From positions 10,133,461 through 10,197,460 of the forward strand of contig BROE01000020.1 of the NCBI GenBank assembly GCA_036571765.1: a DNA stretch of 64,000 nucleotides. Direction: 5' to 3'. The position numbers and the translations under genes were made by a program. The first letter of the stretch is position 1, and every line of letters begins with the position of its first letter. The DNA comes from Plecoglossus altivelis (Eukaryota > Chordata > Actinopteri > Osmeriformes > Plecoglossidae). Below, one piece after another: positions 26,901-40,540 of this stretch. The notes under the pieces are model-generated. The model was not told where the DNA came from. It was given only the letters and a program-made list of their open reading frames with translations, and ran no database searches.

Positions 26901-29415
26901 GGCTCACTTCTGCTCCTGTGGGAGATTCTCTGAATCCCCCTCACTCACTAACACACTGACCCTGCAGATCATGTGTCTGCATCAGGGCTGGGGGAAACAA
27001 GATAGCTTGTCTGCTTGGAAAACACTGGCAATAAGCTGCTGTAATTGTACAAGAACATGCTGCTTGAGCCCACCATTGCCAAACAAACCTGATTTGTTTT
27101 TGGACAGCCAAACATACCTCAACCTGCTCTACTTGGAAATCCACTCTGGAGCTTTACTACTAGCATCTAAATGCTATACATGTTTCTCATTCTGTAGTAT
27201 TGTGACACACGATCACATGCAATGTTGCCCAATTACAGAGATAATACCAATCAAAAGTGTCTCCTAAAATGTGCAATGTCAGAACAAGGCAATATGTACT
27301 TCCTTCCGAGTCTGTAGAAAAGATATGACTATGACAACGGGCAGAATGTGCTTCCATCACAACATGCACATTGAATGGTTGTCTAACAACATAAAGTATT
27401 GACTCAATGTTTAGAAACTGTCTGACTAAAGCCCTGTAAAGGCAAGTCACCGAGCTGTGAGTCAGACTCAGAGAAGGAGTTAGTCGTCTCTCTGCTTGCA
27501 AGCATAATAAAGACCCAATTTGTGATCTAAACTTTTTCAGTTTTTCCGGTTCTACCTTTGTCTGAATTCAATGTTTGTGAAATTAACCTTCATCCCGTCC
27601 TGGACTGGAGTCATACTTTGATGATCTTGTATTGTTTTATGATTTTATTCTTGGATAGCCACCACACAACCAACTGAAAATCTAGTCCAAAGCTCAACCT
27701 GCCTCACAAAAAAGCACTAATAGGTCATAATCCTGGGTGTGTCTGTTTTACAGTATCCCTACAGTAGCATGGTGACGAACAGGTGAAACCTTTATATTGA
27801 TCTGCTAAAATCAAGGGCCAAGCATGAAGAGAGAAAATATAAAGGATTATTTCTATTGATTCCCCTTTTTACTTTTAATTGGCCCCAGGGCTTATGCTTT
27901 TGATTAGATTGGATTCTGACTATAAGAGTATTGATTCAGGTAGACTCCTCTAAATCCACTCTTCTGCTTATTACTGATCTCTGCCTGCATCCCCTGTGGG
28001 CTCTGTTTACCCTGTTATCAAACATGTGCTCTGCTCCTCAAGACTCCCCAAACCATTTGATTGAAAGTGACAAAATAACACCCCTGCTGTCCCGCGGGCC
28101 CAATTCTATTACCCTCTTATACAAATCTCCTGGGAGTCAACAACGCAAAGCATTCTGGGATTGAGCCTCCTGTCTAGTATGTGCCTGTCTTTGCTCTTTA
28201 AACCTCATCTTGGGAATGAAGAAGGACATTACAGGAGGAGCACATGGTACCCAGAGGGCTGTGAAGAGTGAGGGTAAACCCTCTCTGCTGATGAAGCTGT
28301 TGAATGACATCCTCCTACTAGACTTAGCCTTTCATATCGAAATGTTGTTTTTTTGGAACAGCCATTCACACAATAATGAGCTCCGATGTACAACATCACT
28401 CGGCCTGATTACTCTGTGTGCTTGTGAAGTCTTGGCTGTATTCACACAGATCAGATATGACCATGCCTACCAACCAATCGGGCTGAGCATGAGGGGAAAG
28501 GCAATTATTTGCATGATCACACAGTCATTGTGTTGCATCCATCCATTGAGAAATTTAATTATAGTATGGTAAATTCTCTCAGCGGAGATGGAGGGAGGAC
28601 TGTCTGCTGTCCACTTTGATGCAGGCCTCCAGCTCCTTCGCTGCAAATGTCACACACAGCACATTCCATCCCATCAAGCAGCGTGTGGCCACAGCTGTAA
28701 TAGTCTTGCTACTGATACGTGATGACAACCTGTAACAAGAAGATGGTCACCTCAGCACAAGGTGTTAAGAGAGATAACCCTTTTATGTTCTCAATGGGGC
28801 ATCCACTGCTCCAGACCCCAAAGTCTAAGGACAAGGTATCAGCTGTAAGAACAGAAAGTGTGTGCAGGGGCACACCAAGTGAAATCAAAATGAATCAAAA
28901 CCAATGGTGTTCATTGTTGTGATCACTCTTGGCAACTCCCTGCACATATATTTCTCAGCAATGCACAATGAACACACTGATAAACACAGAATATTCGATA
29001 AATCAAGACAGGAAATGGAGACGTGATATGGCTGCCATTGCAACATTGTTGGCAGTCTCTGGACACACGTATTCTTTAGCACCTTGCAGTTTAATTTCCT
29101 CTTAGATTGCCATGGAAACCCTAAATGAGCTTTCATAGTACGTGCTCCCTCCTGCCCCTCACCCAGCCACCAGCAAATATTCCAACCTTTACTGTGCGAG
29201 AAGATGCGGCTGATTCCACTCATTAGGAGTAAATGGATCCTCGAAGGCGTGTGATGAAGCTGCAGTACCCATGATGCTGGCATGTTCTCCTGGGACCACG
29301 CCTACGCATGGTGCTGTCTGCCAGAGGAAAACGCCCTCTTGCAGCCTGCTCCTGATATTAATTACAAATGGAAGACAAGGTACCAGAGGGCCTCCAGCCC
29401 ATCCCGATCGGATTC
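23957..29415. other. noncoding stretch
   Basis: No gene recognised. Contains a short (GA)n near 25180-25197, a GC-only 12-bp palindrome at 25371-25382, and an AT-rich stretch with a POU octamer at 28507-28514. Several open frames of 90-132 codons are at or near chance length and resemble nothing known. Confidence 0.5.
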
Positions 29416-29418
29416 TTG

Positions 29419-29459
29419 TGGGGGGAGGGGAAGGGGGGGGGGGGGGGGGGTTGTGAGGG
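29419..29459 (+). repeat. poly-G tract
   Basis: G6, G4, an uninterrupted run of 18 G (29433-29450) and G4 within about 40 bp on the + strand. Run length may be unreliable in sequencing. Confidence 0.9.
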
Positions 29460-29617
29460 GTTTATTTAAACACTGAGTAGCTACAGATGGCAGACCCATT
29501 CTGATGCAGGCACATGCACACAGTATCCTGCAGGGGTAATTGCAGTAGAGAATGTAAGGTGATAATGTCTGAATTTGTCCATATTTTATGACTGCACCAT
29601 GCGTGCTGTTTCAATTA

Positions 29618-29680
29618 GCGTGTGTGTCTGTGTGTGTGCGATATGTGTGTGCTTGTGAGTGAGTACTGTGTTTGTGTGAG
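29618..29680. repeat. imperfect (TG)n tract
   Basis: GTGTGT-rich sequence with frequent interruptions. Confidence 0.75.
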
Positions 29681-29689
29681 TGTTTGATA

Positions 29690-31735
29690 ATCAGTGTTTG
29701 TGTACACACTTGGGTGACATTCGGCTAATGTTCTCTATTAAAGAAACATTTGATTATATGGAGGCCAACAAAATGAAAATGAATAGTTTCATGACTCGTA
29801 CATTTGAGCAACTGTCACAATGTGATGGATCCTTACTTTTTGACCAACTAGAATTGCCCTCCTTCACTTGTCATGCTATTGTTGACACTTGCCATTTTTG
29901 CAAGAACTCCCATAGGATCCCTTTTTTGCCTGATTCATCAAAGAGCTTGTTTCTCTCTCACACATCAAACGTGTTTTTCCAATGGAAATAAATGAGAGAT
30001 TAGGGAAACCCTCTGAGAAGGTTTACTGATCCAGACCACTGGACCTCTGCTCCATAAGGGTCCTTACCATTCCTTCCAAAGTGATAAATAGCAAATAGCA
30101 ACAATGTAGTTACCAAGCAAACCCAAAGCATTTGACACATCACAGCAATAGAGCAAAAGCAATGTTGTAGTAAAAGAGTTTTGCATTAGCGCACACATCT
30201 GCATTGCACAGCATGGCAAGTTTTCTTTGAATGAGGTGTGTGGTTTATTCAATTAAATTGTCTACTCTTCTAAGTGAAGACATTCTCTGTTCAAATTAGT
30301 TACATAAGCATTTACTATACCCAGTGTTGCTGTGAAATTTGTGTTAAATGAAATATAATCTGGATAAGAACAACACCATGGAATTATTCTGGCACTGCAA
30401 TCTGTCTTCATTTTTGATGAAAGCTACAGGCTGACTGGTATAGGAGCAGCAGGCAGAAAACAGCCTGCATATTTACTTCCAGCTCATTTATTCTCATTAT
30501 GCAGCCCTTTGGACGTCAATGAGGGGTTTTCCATCCCACTGAGATGCCCTCTGAGTAAGAGAGCGAGTGAGTTAGAGGGAGACACACCCGCAAGACGGAA
30601 ACACTGCAATAGGGGGTGTACAACCATTCATTCTTGCTCAGCTTGTGAACTTTGACACCTTCGACAGAGGTTCCGACTGTTTGCAAACCCCACTCCGACA
30701 GTACCAGCTCATTCTTTTCCTTTTGCTCAGTTTCCATAGGAAATGTCTACTTCTGTCTTACAATGAGGCCTTGCTGAGCTCTTGAAGTTGGGCACGTTAC
30801 AGTGCAGGTGCAGAATATTACATTACTATATCTCAAATCGTAACAGCTTTTTATCTCACAAATTAAGTTGGCATGAACAGGATCTGGAGTAACAGAAGCC
30901 GTGTTCTTCCACGGATAGGATGTACCGAGCAGCATTGGGTTGTCCTTCATATGCTCAGATATTGTGTCAGACAGGTGATCTTGGACAAATAAATCAAATT
31001 ACATTGATGGAGCACTCTTGGTAAGGTAGAGTGTCTCATAAAAGATCTGATTACTCTAACTGCTTGGTAAAGGGCATCTTGTGATCCCAGTTAAATCAGA
31101 TTATTACCCTAAATCAGATTACTTTTGACTCTACACAGAAGGATAATTTCCAACTACTTCACACATGAAGGTTCTCTTCGAAGTGTCAGTCAAATATACA
31201 GATTAGGGGAATCCAAAAGCATATAATAATTTTAAATTTAACAGACATTGGTGACATAAGACGTTTTACATTCCACATATCTCCATGTATTGCAAACACA
31301 TTGCCATAATGTTTTCTTGAGTTTCACATGTAAGACTCAGTAGACAGGTGTCTTCATTAAACAAATGTTTGCTCATTTATATGGTTTAAGGTTGAGGGTT
31401 AATTTGATTCCTTGTTGACCTTCCCGAACCTGCACGCTAATCTGGAGGCGTTGTCTGATGTTGATGTTGCTGTCTAAGGTGCTGAAATAGACTTTTTATT
31501 TTTGTATTGTCGTTAGTGCTCCCGTACTCACGGCAATAATATGCCAACTAAGACTATTTGATTTGTATACAGGAATGAATCCCAGCTGTAAAAATGAATT
31601 TATAGTTTATGTAAAGTTTTGGTTCGTCCAAAAATGCCTATTTACCATTATTCCCCATTAATGACATGGCTGTAAACTCATAGTTATGGTCTTGTTTGAA
31701 CATGTTTGAATCATTAACACAAAATATTGTATGTT
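29690..31735. other. noncoding stretch, no recognised feature
   Basis: AT-rich; open frames up to 103 codons have no family resemblance. Confidence 0.55.
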
Positions 31736-31739
31736 ATCA

Positions 31740-32180
31740 CTAATTGCAAAGCGTCTAACTGGGGGAGTTTGCAGGCACCCCCTCCCCCTTCTAGAACCTG
31801 CCCGTTCTGTGAGCGGAATAATGTTCCTGTCATTGAGGGTGTTTTAACCCGGTCACAACGTTGAGAAGTTGTGCAGGGTTTTCCTTCGTTGCCATGGATT
31901 TCTAAAACCTATTGACTGCGTTAGGGTCCTTTCTCTAAACGTCTTTGTAGAGGAAGCCCCATTACTTTTTTACAGGCGGGAACGATAGCATCCAAAGGGG
32001 AGGCATATCGTCGTGTCATTTGGTCCGACCAATTGCGCACGTTTTGATTCAGAGGTTCTCGCGCATCTAACATTTAACTTCTGTTGAACTGCAACAACGA
32101 TGAGCAGTATTTAGGTGAGTGTCTTTTTATGGCATATTGGGTTTATACAATTAACGTACACGATCGTTATTTTCGTCCGT
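31740..32180 (+). promoter_or_regulatory. candidate CpG-rich promoter / distal untranslated first exon of chl1
   Basis: I counted about 22 CpG in roughly 440 bp at about 45% GC, near the number expected by chance, whereas most of the window is clearly CpG-poor. A CCAAT box lies at 32029-32033, with GCGCAC and GCGCAT elements on both sides of 32040-32065. A consensus donor TTTAG|GTGAGT follows 32114. This fits an unmethylated promoter with a short first exon spliced to the coding exon about 26.2 kb downstream. It could instead serve a noncoding RNA. Transcription is not shown. Confidence 0.4.
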
Positions 32181-35100
32181 GTTTGTCCTTTGATGTTGAT
32201 TTAGTGATACTTGCTCCAAGTTGGCAAGCATCAGCAGTCTTCTTTGGTTTTGATTGGTGGCTTCATTGATAAACCTGTAAAAGATCAACCGAATTTGAAT
32301 AATACATTCTTTGGCTGGAGCATTGCTGTTTATGTCGCGTTCGTCTGTAGGTTATTGTTAGAGCCAACAAACATTGTGTTAATCTAATTGGTTTAATCAC
32401 TTAGATAAATGTTATACTAATTGCATACATGTATAATGTTACATAGCAACACCTTATGCCAGCTCACTCAATACCGAGTGATTTCAAAGATTTTCACACA
32501 ATCTGAGAATTGCAGAGATGACTTTGTCAGCCCACATAATTTAATGACAACTACTAGACATTACGACAGAATGCATTCATGTTGGTGTGAGGAACTTGCA
32601 CCCGTCAGTTCTATGGGCCTTCTGCCTATGTATTTGACATCTGTAATGTTGTGGTACTCTAAATGTCATGTTTTTTAAATTGGAAATTAACAAGACAATA
32701 CGTGGAATCTACAATCCAGTTGTATCTAACTGGATTGACATGTTTAGTAATACATACAATGATCCATTTGTACAACAAAGTGTTGCAACTACTTAACATA
32801 AAGACAATGATCAAGGCAAATTATATGTACAGTAAATTATGTCAAGTAGTTATTTGGATAATATGACAGAAAGGGCTGCTAAAGGCACAGTGGTGTAGTA
32901 GTGAATTGGTGCTGTTCAAAAACATATTTTCTGAAAATCTGGGCAAAACGTAATGTTTTAGGGTTTTTTTAAAACAGAAATTACCTTTATTTCTATCTCA
33001 TACACTGATCTGGATGATGTTGAAATTGAAGTATGGCATGATGAGTGTATGGTTTCACTGTGAGAGCGTGATTACAATCACATTAGAAAGAACAGATCGC
33101 TGGTTTGGTATCCAAGAACATTTACACTAAGCAATTGATTTGGAGATAGGAACATCTGTAATTAGCTGTGTGGTCTTTGTCATTCTAAATATACCAACGT
33201 ACTGTATCTAATAAATCCCAACCTTTTCTTTAGTCACTCTCTCAGTGTGAATAAATAGATTACAATTTCAGATTCTAAGCAGTGAATATAGGAAACTGAG
33301 TACAGTTCTCCCATTTGGAGATAGTTAGTCTCCTTACCCCTGGCCCCTCCCCTTCGTGTTTTGATATATCACCACAGAGGCCATCTTTAAGGTGTTTGAT
33401 CTGTTTGTGGCGTCTCACAGAACAATTTAACAGGTTTTACGCTTCGTTTCTCTTGTTTTGATACTTTTTAGTTAATGGTTAAGTTGGCCCACATTTCTTA
33501 CCAGTACACGGTACCTCAGCGCCCACCATGGGACATCAATTAGAGGGACCTTGTGAAGGTCAAACATCTATTTCTGGACATATCTCAAGTCAAGTCCCCT
33601 TTCATAAGAAATGCAGTTCATTTTTAATCCAGACATAAGTGTGCATCCAATGTGGTTTATTTTGAAGTCATTGGTACAATTTGAACATCTACTAGAATAT
33701 AGATCTAAATAATACTGTACCCCACAGAGCTATCATACCAAACCAGGTAGGCTGTGGCCATCTCATTCACATTCTTGGTTAAATCTAGTCTTTCATGGCA
33801 CTTGTCACTGAGTCGTCCCAATCCTCTCTGTATTCAGGGCACTGGTGCTTTGTGGCCAGAAGTAGGTCGAATACTTCTCACCAAACAACTTGAATGGGAT
33901 CCAGAAATGAAACAAGCAAGGGTCCAGCATCTCTTTGTAGGACCTTCTCACCACTCAACATGCAGCTACAACCTGAATGTTTTAATGGAGATTTGACGTC
34001 TTTCTCCTTTTGCTGTTTTAAATAACAATGCGGCAGATATTAAGTGAAATTGACATCCAGGCAGAAGATGTAGTATGGCTTATATAAAATGGTCAAGCTG
34101 TGGATATAATACTGTGTACTGTGTTTAGAAACTGGACTTCTTTAGTCCCAAATGACTATTATCCAAGACCAACTTTAGCACCGTCTATCGCACATAAACA
34201 CACAGATTCAGTCAGTCATACGAACTCGCATTAAGAACACCTGCGCCAGTACCTTTTCAGCGTCTATTCATCTTTTTTCATTCTGAACAAGCAATTCCTT
34301 CTGAGGCAGAATGGTTTTCAAAACTGCAGAGAAACAAATGAAACGACTCTGCACACATTTGACTGCGAATGGTGTAAGACTGCAATAGGAAAACAAAATG
34401 ACACTGCATTAGAAAAATCATTTTGGTACAGGATGGTGTGTACAAGCTTGTCAATGAATGAGAATACAAATACAGTTCGTAGAGAACTACAGTGAGATGT
34501 TAGAGAGAAATAAAGAGGAAACGCAAGAAAGAGAGCACTGACTGAATGACACTGATTACACAGATCACTGTTGGAGATTAAACATGAGTGTTGAATCAAA
34601 GAGCGGGGATGAGTTGCTGCATAGATCTAATTGGCCATTTATGATGTCTCATACCCTCATCTATTATATAAAACACTGGTGATCCACAGCAGATAGGATT
34701 CCTGAGGACCCTCTCAGGACTGAGTGCTGTGAACTGGGAGCAGATAGACACAGGGGCACTAACGCCTTTGAATACACATGGCCTACAGTACCGTTTCAAG
34801 ACTGTCTGCATCATACTGCAGAGGAGAAGGTGTGTAGCCTAGCAAGTACCCTGGCCTAATTGAACTTCAACTCAGGCTTCAGTGGTACAAGCAATTACAG
34901 TGACGACTTCAACTCCCCTTGCTGCAGGCAGTGTTCTGAATGTTGCGGCACTACCTGAGCCCTCCTCTTTCATGTTTACTGGGGGTGACAGGATGCAGGC
35001 GCAACCCAGCCACGTTCAGGAAACGTGTTTGGTTTCATGAAATATTCATTTATCTACACTAAAATCTTGCTGGTTCTCTGGCAATGTGCGTCTGCCTTTT

Positions 35101-35390
35101 TATGATACCTGATGCTCAGAGGAGAGATAGCAGAGGGAATTATCTTGTCTGCTCAGCCTTGGGGGAGGTGGTAAAGATGTAAAGATATGAGCTCCTGATC
35201 ATCGGAAATTCGCCAGCGCCATTGTATTAGCAGGGCCACTGGGTGAACATGATCAATGGCTGCACGGACAATTAATCTGTGAAGTTAATACTGAAGGACA
35301 AACCTGCAATGAGGTCAATGTTATCACACATGTTCAGGGGTTCCTTTACCCAGGAGCGTTCCTATGGTAGGGAGCTTGGAAGCTAATTTC
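32180..35390. other. noncoding stretch; first intron of chl1 if the 32.1 kb exon is real
   Basis: No exon recognised. A possible SINE-head scrap lies at 32884-32917. Confidence 0.5.
32884..32917 (+). mobile_element. possible SINE head scrap
   Basis: GGCACAGTGGTGTAGTAGTG resembles the first 20 bases of the tRNA-derived fish SINE (box A region). Similarity ends after about 34 bases, so this may be chance. Confidence 0.3.
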
Positions 35391-35394
35391 TCTC

Positions 35395-35471
35395 CACCTT
35401 CCTCTCTCTCCCTCTCCCCCTCCCCCCCCCCTCTCTCTGTCTCTTTCTCCATATTTCTCTCCCTCCTTTTC

Positions 35472-35502
<31 letters not shown>

Positions 35503-35545
35503 CTGTCTCTCTCTGTCTCTTTCTCCATATTTCTCTCCCCCCTTT

Positions 35546-35580
<35 letters not shown>

Positions 35581-35625
35581 GTCTCTCTCTCACTCTCTCT
35601 CTGTCTCTCTCTTGCTGTGTTTCAT
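35395..35625 (+). repeat. polypyrimidine (CT)-rich tract with an internal 76-bp duplication
   Basis: Almost pure C/T on the + strand for about 230 bp. The segment TCTCCATATTTCTCTCCC occurs twice with a 76-bp offset (ATATTT at 35451 and 35527). The 140-codon + frame and the Arg/Glu-rich minus frames are repeat translation only. Confidence 0.93.
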
Positions 35626-35639
35626 CTCTTTATCCAGCT

Positions 35640-38600
35640 AGTTGGCCAGATATGTTATACACTTCCTTGCTTACAGAAGTAGCTTGGACTGTATTTCTGT
35701 TTTTCTCTCTCTTACTCCTACTACAAGATACAGGTTGCAAAAAGAGAACTGCTGTTTGTCAGAGCACTGCTCGTTTTTCCAACTAGATTTGCTTGTGGCT
35801 ACGAGTTATCAGCTTGTCACCTTGGCAGTTGTCAAAAATTACCTCAAAAGTCTTTTAAATCAGCAAAAACATCATTATTTTACTGTAAAAGGCTGATATG
35901 CCCAAGGTATAGCGTGCCTGTTTAAATCTAATGCATTTGTATATAGTATGTGCTGTAAATATCCACACTGTTATCAGTTACCTACGTTAAACAACCTTTA
36001 ATGAAAAGCAAATGTAACTATCTAAATATAGTGCTACAAGATGTGACAGTTTTATTGCAGAGAGAGCCATACACCATGTTCATGCATGAAAATGAATAGA
36101 ATAGGCTGTCTTCAATTGGGATGCAAATATAGTGCAAGACAGCAAATATTTCAATTGCTGTCCCTATTCAGGATTAGTCATGAATATAGAAGCTCACTGA
36201 ACAAAGAGCAAAGACATAAAAATGACAAATGTTGTGAATGAAGACGGCCATCCCAATGTCTTTGGCTTTGTGTCCTTGTTGAGAGCATTGTGTTGGGGCA
36301 GCATGGGCAAGCTTTCAACCAGACCCCGGGGACATAGTGTTGAAGGGCAGAGAGGATGAAGGAGAACACGTGTGTTGAAAGATTAGACAGGAAATGGACA
36401 GGAGACGAGAAACTGTGTCGTTATAAAGTATGGTGACATGATAAGAACGGGTAGAATTTTTACCGTCAGCCTATGTGTATGTGTGTGTAGTATGTAAATA
36501 TCATATAAATGGTAGTAGATCATGGTAACGGTAATGGGAATTAAATTCAAATACAGAGTATATGGCATTCATGTACCTTTAGTCTAATCTGTATGAAAAT
36601 ATTTTCTACTGTGTAAGTACACATAACGGCACATCTGTTGAACTAAACAGGGGTCAACAACATACATTCAAAAAGAGTGTAAAGTAGCATAAACACCTGG
36701 TGTTCCAACGCTGCCACCGAACCCACAATTGTTCGCCATTTGGCTGCTCAGCATGACAAAATGTTGCTCCTATTGTTTGGAATGAGCTATACCCCTAATA
36801 AAGCCCCAGCAGAGCCTGTCGATGTCAGAGTGTCAAATGTGCAGCTATGATGGAGTCTGCTGTGAAGGAAGGGTAGCCTCCCCCAGAGGCCTCCTCTGGG
36901 ACCTCATTACCCACCACGGGGCCCGTGGGGTGGGTGCTCTTAGCACACGGCTGGAACTCAGGAGCCCCATGGAGGTGCTTTGGGTGTGTTGATGCCAGCC
37001 ACCGAATGCTCTGCATAGTAAGAGCCTGTTTATCACCTTGCCACGCCTAGAGTCAAACACCACTATCCCCAAATGGAGGATCAACGCACAGACCAACCAT
37101 GATTAGACTAATGAAACAAGGAGGCATGCTGAGTGGTGAGGTTGCCAGGCGTACTTGCACACGAGGAGGAACTATCAATAGCATAATCCTATTTAGGTTT
37201 TACGGTGTAACAATTACAGAGAGCTATTTATCTTGTGCTGTTGTAACATTTGTTTAATGTAACTGTAGAACAAAACAGATGAGTTAATCCCTTTATGTCT
37301 CAATGAATTAGTGATTTCAGGGATTTTCAATTAACATTGCTGATTTACCAGCTGGTAAAAAAAACTGTCTCGCTATTAGTAAAATATTTCAGTACAATAG
37401 CCATTAGTCAGTCTACAAATTGAAATGGTCTGCCCTAGTACTTTCAGTTGAACGGATGTCAGAATGTTTGATAGGAGTTCGGAAGTCTTTGTGCCTGTCC
37501 TTGGCATCCTTGGGGGTCTGTACAGAGAGCCAAAAGCTCAACGAAAGTCTATTTCTTAATGTTCTCGCCCCTAGATAGAGCAAATGTTGGGTCAAATCCT
37601 TGCCAAGATTGTTAATACACAGAATAATTCATCATCTTGGGGGATCTTCCCAGCCCATGTCTAGTCATGTGACCCACTGAACAACAGGAAGACATGGATA
37701 CCTGCTAACCATCTCTTCATAAATACCCCTTTATTTAAATCTGCTGAATTGTACAAAATTGAAAAGTACTATACCCAGCTCAAGTTCAAAGGTTTCATTT
37801 CAATCAAATCAATTAAAACGCTAAAGGTGAAGAACAAACTCCTTGAATTTGTATGATCGACAAACTGAAAGTTTCAATCATATTTGTACTGTTGTCTCAA
37901 AACAGAGTTCTTTTAAATATCACAATAATGGAGAAAATATCACCCACCCACTGGTCTTTAATGTAGGCTGGCAACAATGCTTTAGGCGTTGGCTTCGAAA
38001 AACAAAAGATGGTCAATAAAGGTGATCTAATAAAGAATCCAACTTTGAGATCTAGGCCCACAGGCCAGGAAATGCTCCCATCAGTCTTTAATGGGAAGAC
38101 AGTGCCTGATTGGATGGACAATCTGTGCACTGTGTATTTCCATTGACCCTGCCAGTTGCCTGTGGTGTCTCTCAGAGCCAAGACAGTGGGCCATTTTCCG
38201 GTGAAAGCAGCCGGAGAGGCCTTCTGTTGCATGACTCACCTCAAACAGCACAGCTAATTGGAATACTGCAGCACTGAAGCTGTGAGGTGTATGCCTCAAA
38301 TGACAGTCTTCTCCCTGGACTTGATTATTTACAGCACTCAGTTGTTTCAGAAGCAAGACAACGTGTTTCAACAGCATGTTTCAGCGTGTTTGTTGGAATG
38401 AAATGTTTGCTGAGAAAGAGATTAACAAAGTGTATTGTGTATAGAACCGGATAATAGTCACCATGTATATTGATACGCTACTTTGTTGACGGCATGGTCA
38501 GTCTACCAGTGTTTTTAGATCAACCTTCACGTAATACACAGTGTTTGTGCCTGCCCAATTATAATCTCAACACTCAGTTTGAGTTAATTACACATAATAG

Positions 38601-40540
38601 CCTTTCTTGCCTTTCGTTTCTTTGTGCGTTAAAGTTGAAACATTGACAAAATGTTGTAGGGATCATAGTGCCATTACTTGTCACATGACAACAATAATTG
38701 CCCCTCTTTGGAATCATCTGAGCATTTTAGACAAAAGAAACAATGCAGGTGCTTTCTCTGTCAGAGGACTCCTGTCTGGTGATGTCAATATAATTGGGGA
38801 GCGGGGGGAGAGGCGGAGGGCATGATGCTCATCACATGACAGGCTAGACACAACCTTAAAAGCACGATTGACAATCTGGACCTTGGGACTGACATCCCCC
38901 ATATGCACTTAGCATTTTAGTTCTTGTTGGCTCAAACTTAATATTGGAGTATTCAGTCTGTCTTGTTTGAAAAGTATTATATATGTTAGAAAATCCACCT
39001 GCTTTAGGCTACAGCTGAGCTACATGTTCCATTGGCATCTGGTGACTCGAGGGATGAGAGATGAAACAGTGTGAAGGTGCCTCGGGCACTGGAGTGAGTT
39101 CCTTCACGAATCTGTCCACAAGTGCTTCTTTTAGACATCCCCAGGGCCTACTGCCTCTTCCTGCTGAACACACTTTTTATGACCGCAAGTCTACACCCTT
39201 GATTTACCTCACCTGATGTTTAAGTGATTAGAGTGTGTCTGTGACAACTCCCCCTGCGTCCCTGCAGCAGCAGGAGGTGTGTCTTTACCGTGCCCTTGTT
39301 TCCTGTCCAGGTCACCAGGCCGTGGCCCAGCCAGAGAGTGTGGGGGTCCCCTCCTGCTGCTCCGGATCTCATGTCATTACGGACACACAGGGCCTTTTTC
39401 AGTATCTTCCTTATGTATGCTCCTGAGACAGAGAAAACAATCACCACTCTCTACCCCGTTACCCTCTACCACCTGTGGTGTGAGTGGGGTCTTGGTGTCC
39501 AGGATTTAAGTGTGCCAGCACACCCATTAACCCTCCACATTATCTTACCTCTCATGCCAGTGTAGGAAGGGAACTTGAGCAAACTCTTCCCCATTCATTA
39601 GGGAATAGTCTACATTCCTTAGAGTGAACATGGACATGGTTTGCTGGCCGGCAGAAAGCTTTCATTCCGATTGTGCTTCTAAACAGTGACTACACTGTTT
39701 CCCTCCATACATCACCCTGAGGGTCCAACCCCCTTTTTGACCAAATTTACCCCTCCTTGGCAATGGACTCCACCATTCAAAACATGAAGTAAACAACCTT
39801 TCATTCCAACCTCACAAGCTCCACATGACCTTCAAAGACAATCACTTCTGGGGTTGAATTGTAACCACTGTTAGGATGACATCTGTAAGTATTCACTTAC
39901 ACTTGAAAATATAAGTTAGAGTTTAACAAATACAATTTAACCTTTTCTGGTAGACTGGGCTACAGACTGGGCAACTCAGTGAATCCAACAAATTCCTCAG
40001 ACAATGATAAAAGTATCACAGAATTGTCAGTGGAGTCACGTTTACCTGTCTCTGGGCTGTGAAGTGCAACTAGTACCCAGCAAGCCAAGCACTAGCATCA
40101 TGTGCTAGCGGGGGAGGGGGATTCCATTATTTTGGTCAGCCAGGAAGATCCATCAGTGCTTAGACAGGCACCAAGGGGGATTTGTTTTCCCCCACAAGAG
40201 CGGCAAATAATATCAAAATGGTTTTCCTCCACAGAGCGCCTGATAGGTACCACTTCCTGCTGAGGGAGTAAGACAGATTCGAAAGATGCCATGGCTCTCT
40301 GTCACTTTCACTAGATTTGAGTGAGGGTGAAGACAGAGGTTGGCTATTCTGGTTTGTAGCTTTGATTTGTTCCATGTGTGGTATTCAGATTACAGACATA
40401 TCAATTGGTGGCCTTTGGATTAGTATATTTTGCACACTTGGCCATTTTCAATTTGACCAAATGTGCCAAATGTGCCCAAACTATTTTCTTTTGCTTATAT
40501 TGTGATAAGAAAATTGAACATTAATAGAATTGCTATCATC
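35640..40540. other. noncoding stretch
   Basis: No gene recognised. Holds a GC-rich patch with two adjacent inverted repeats (36882-36935) and a short TG tract near 36475-36490. The 111-codon minus frame at 37897-38232 resembles nothing known. Confidence 0.5.

Noticed and set aside
35324..35786. Arg/Glu-rich and Leu/Ser-rich open frames on both strands
   Set aside because: They are translations of a CT/GA simple repeat.
37897..38232. 111-codon minus frame
   Set aside because: No family resemblance; chance length.
40100..40115. 6-bp inverted repeat CTAGCA...TGCTAG
   Set aside because: Too short to be meaningful in a window this long.
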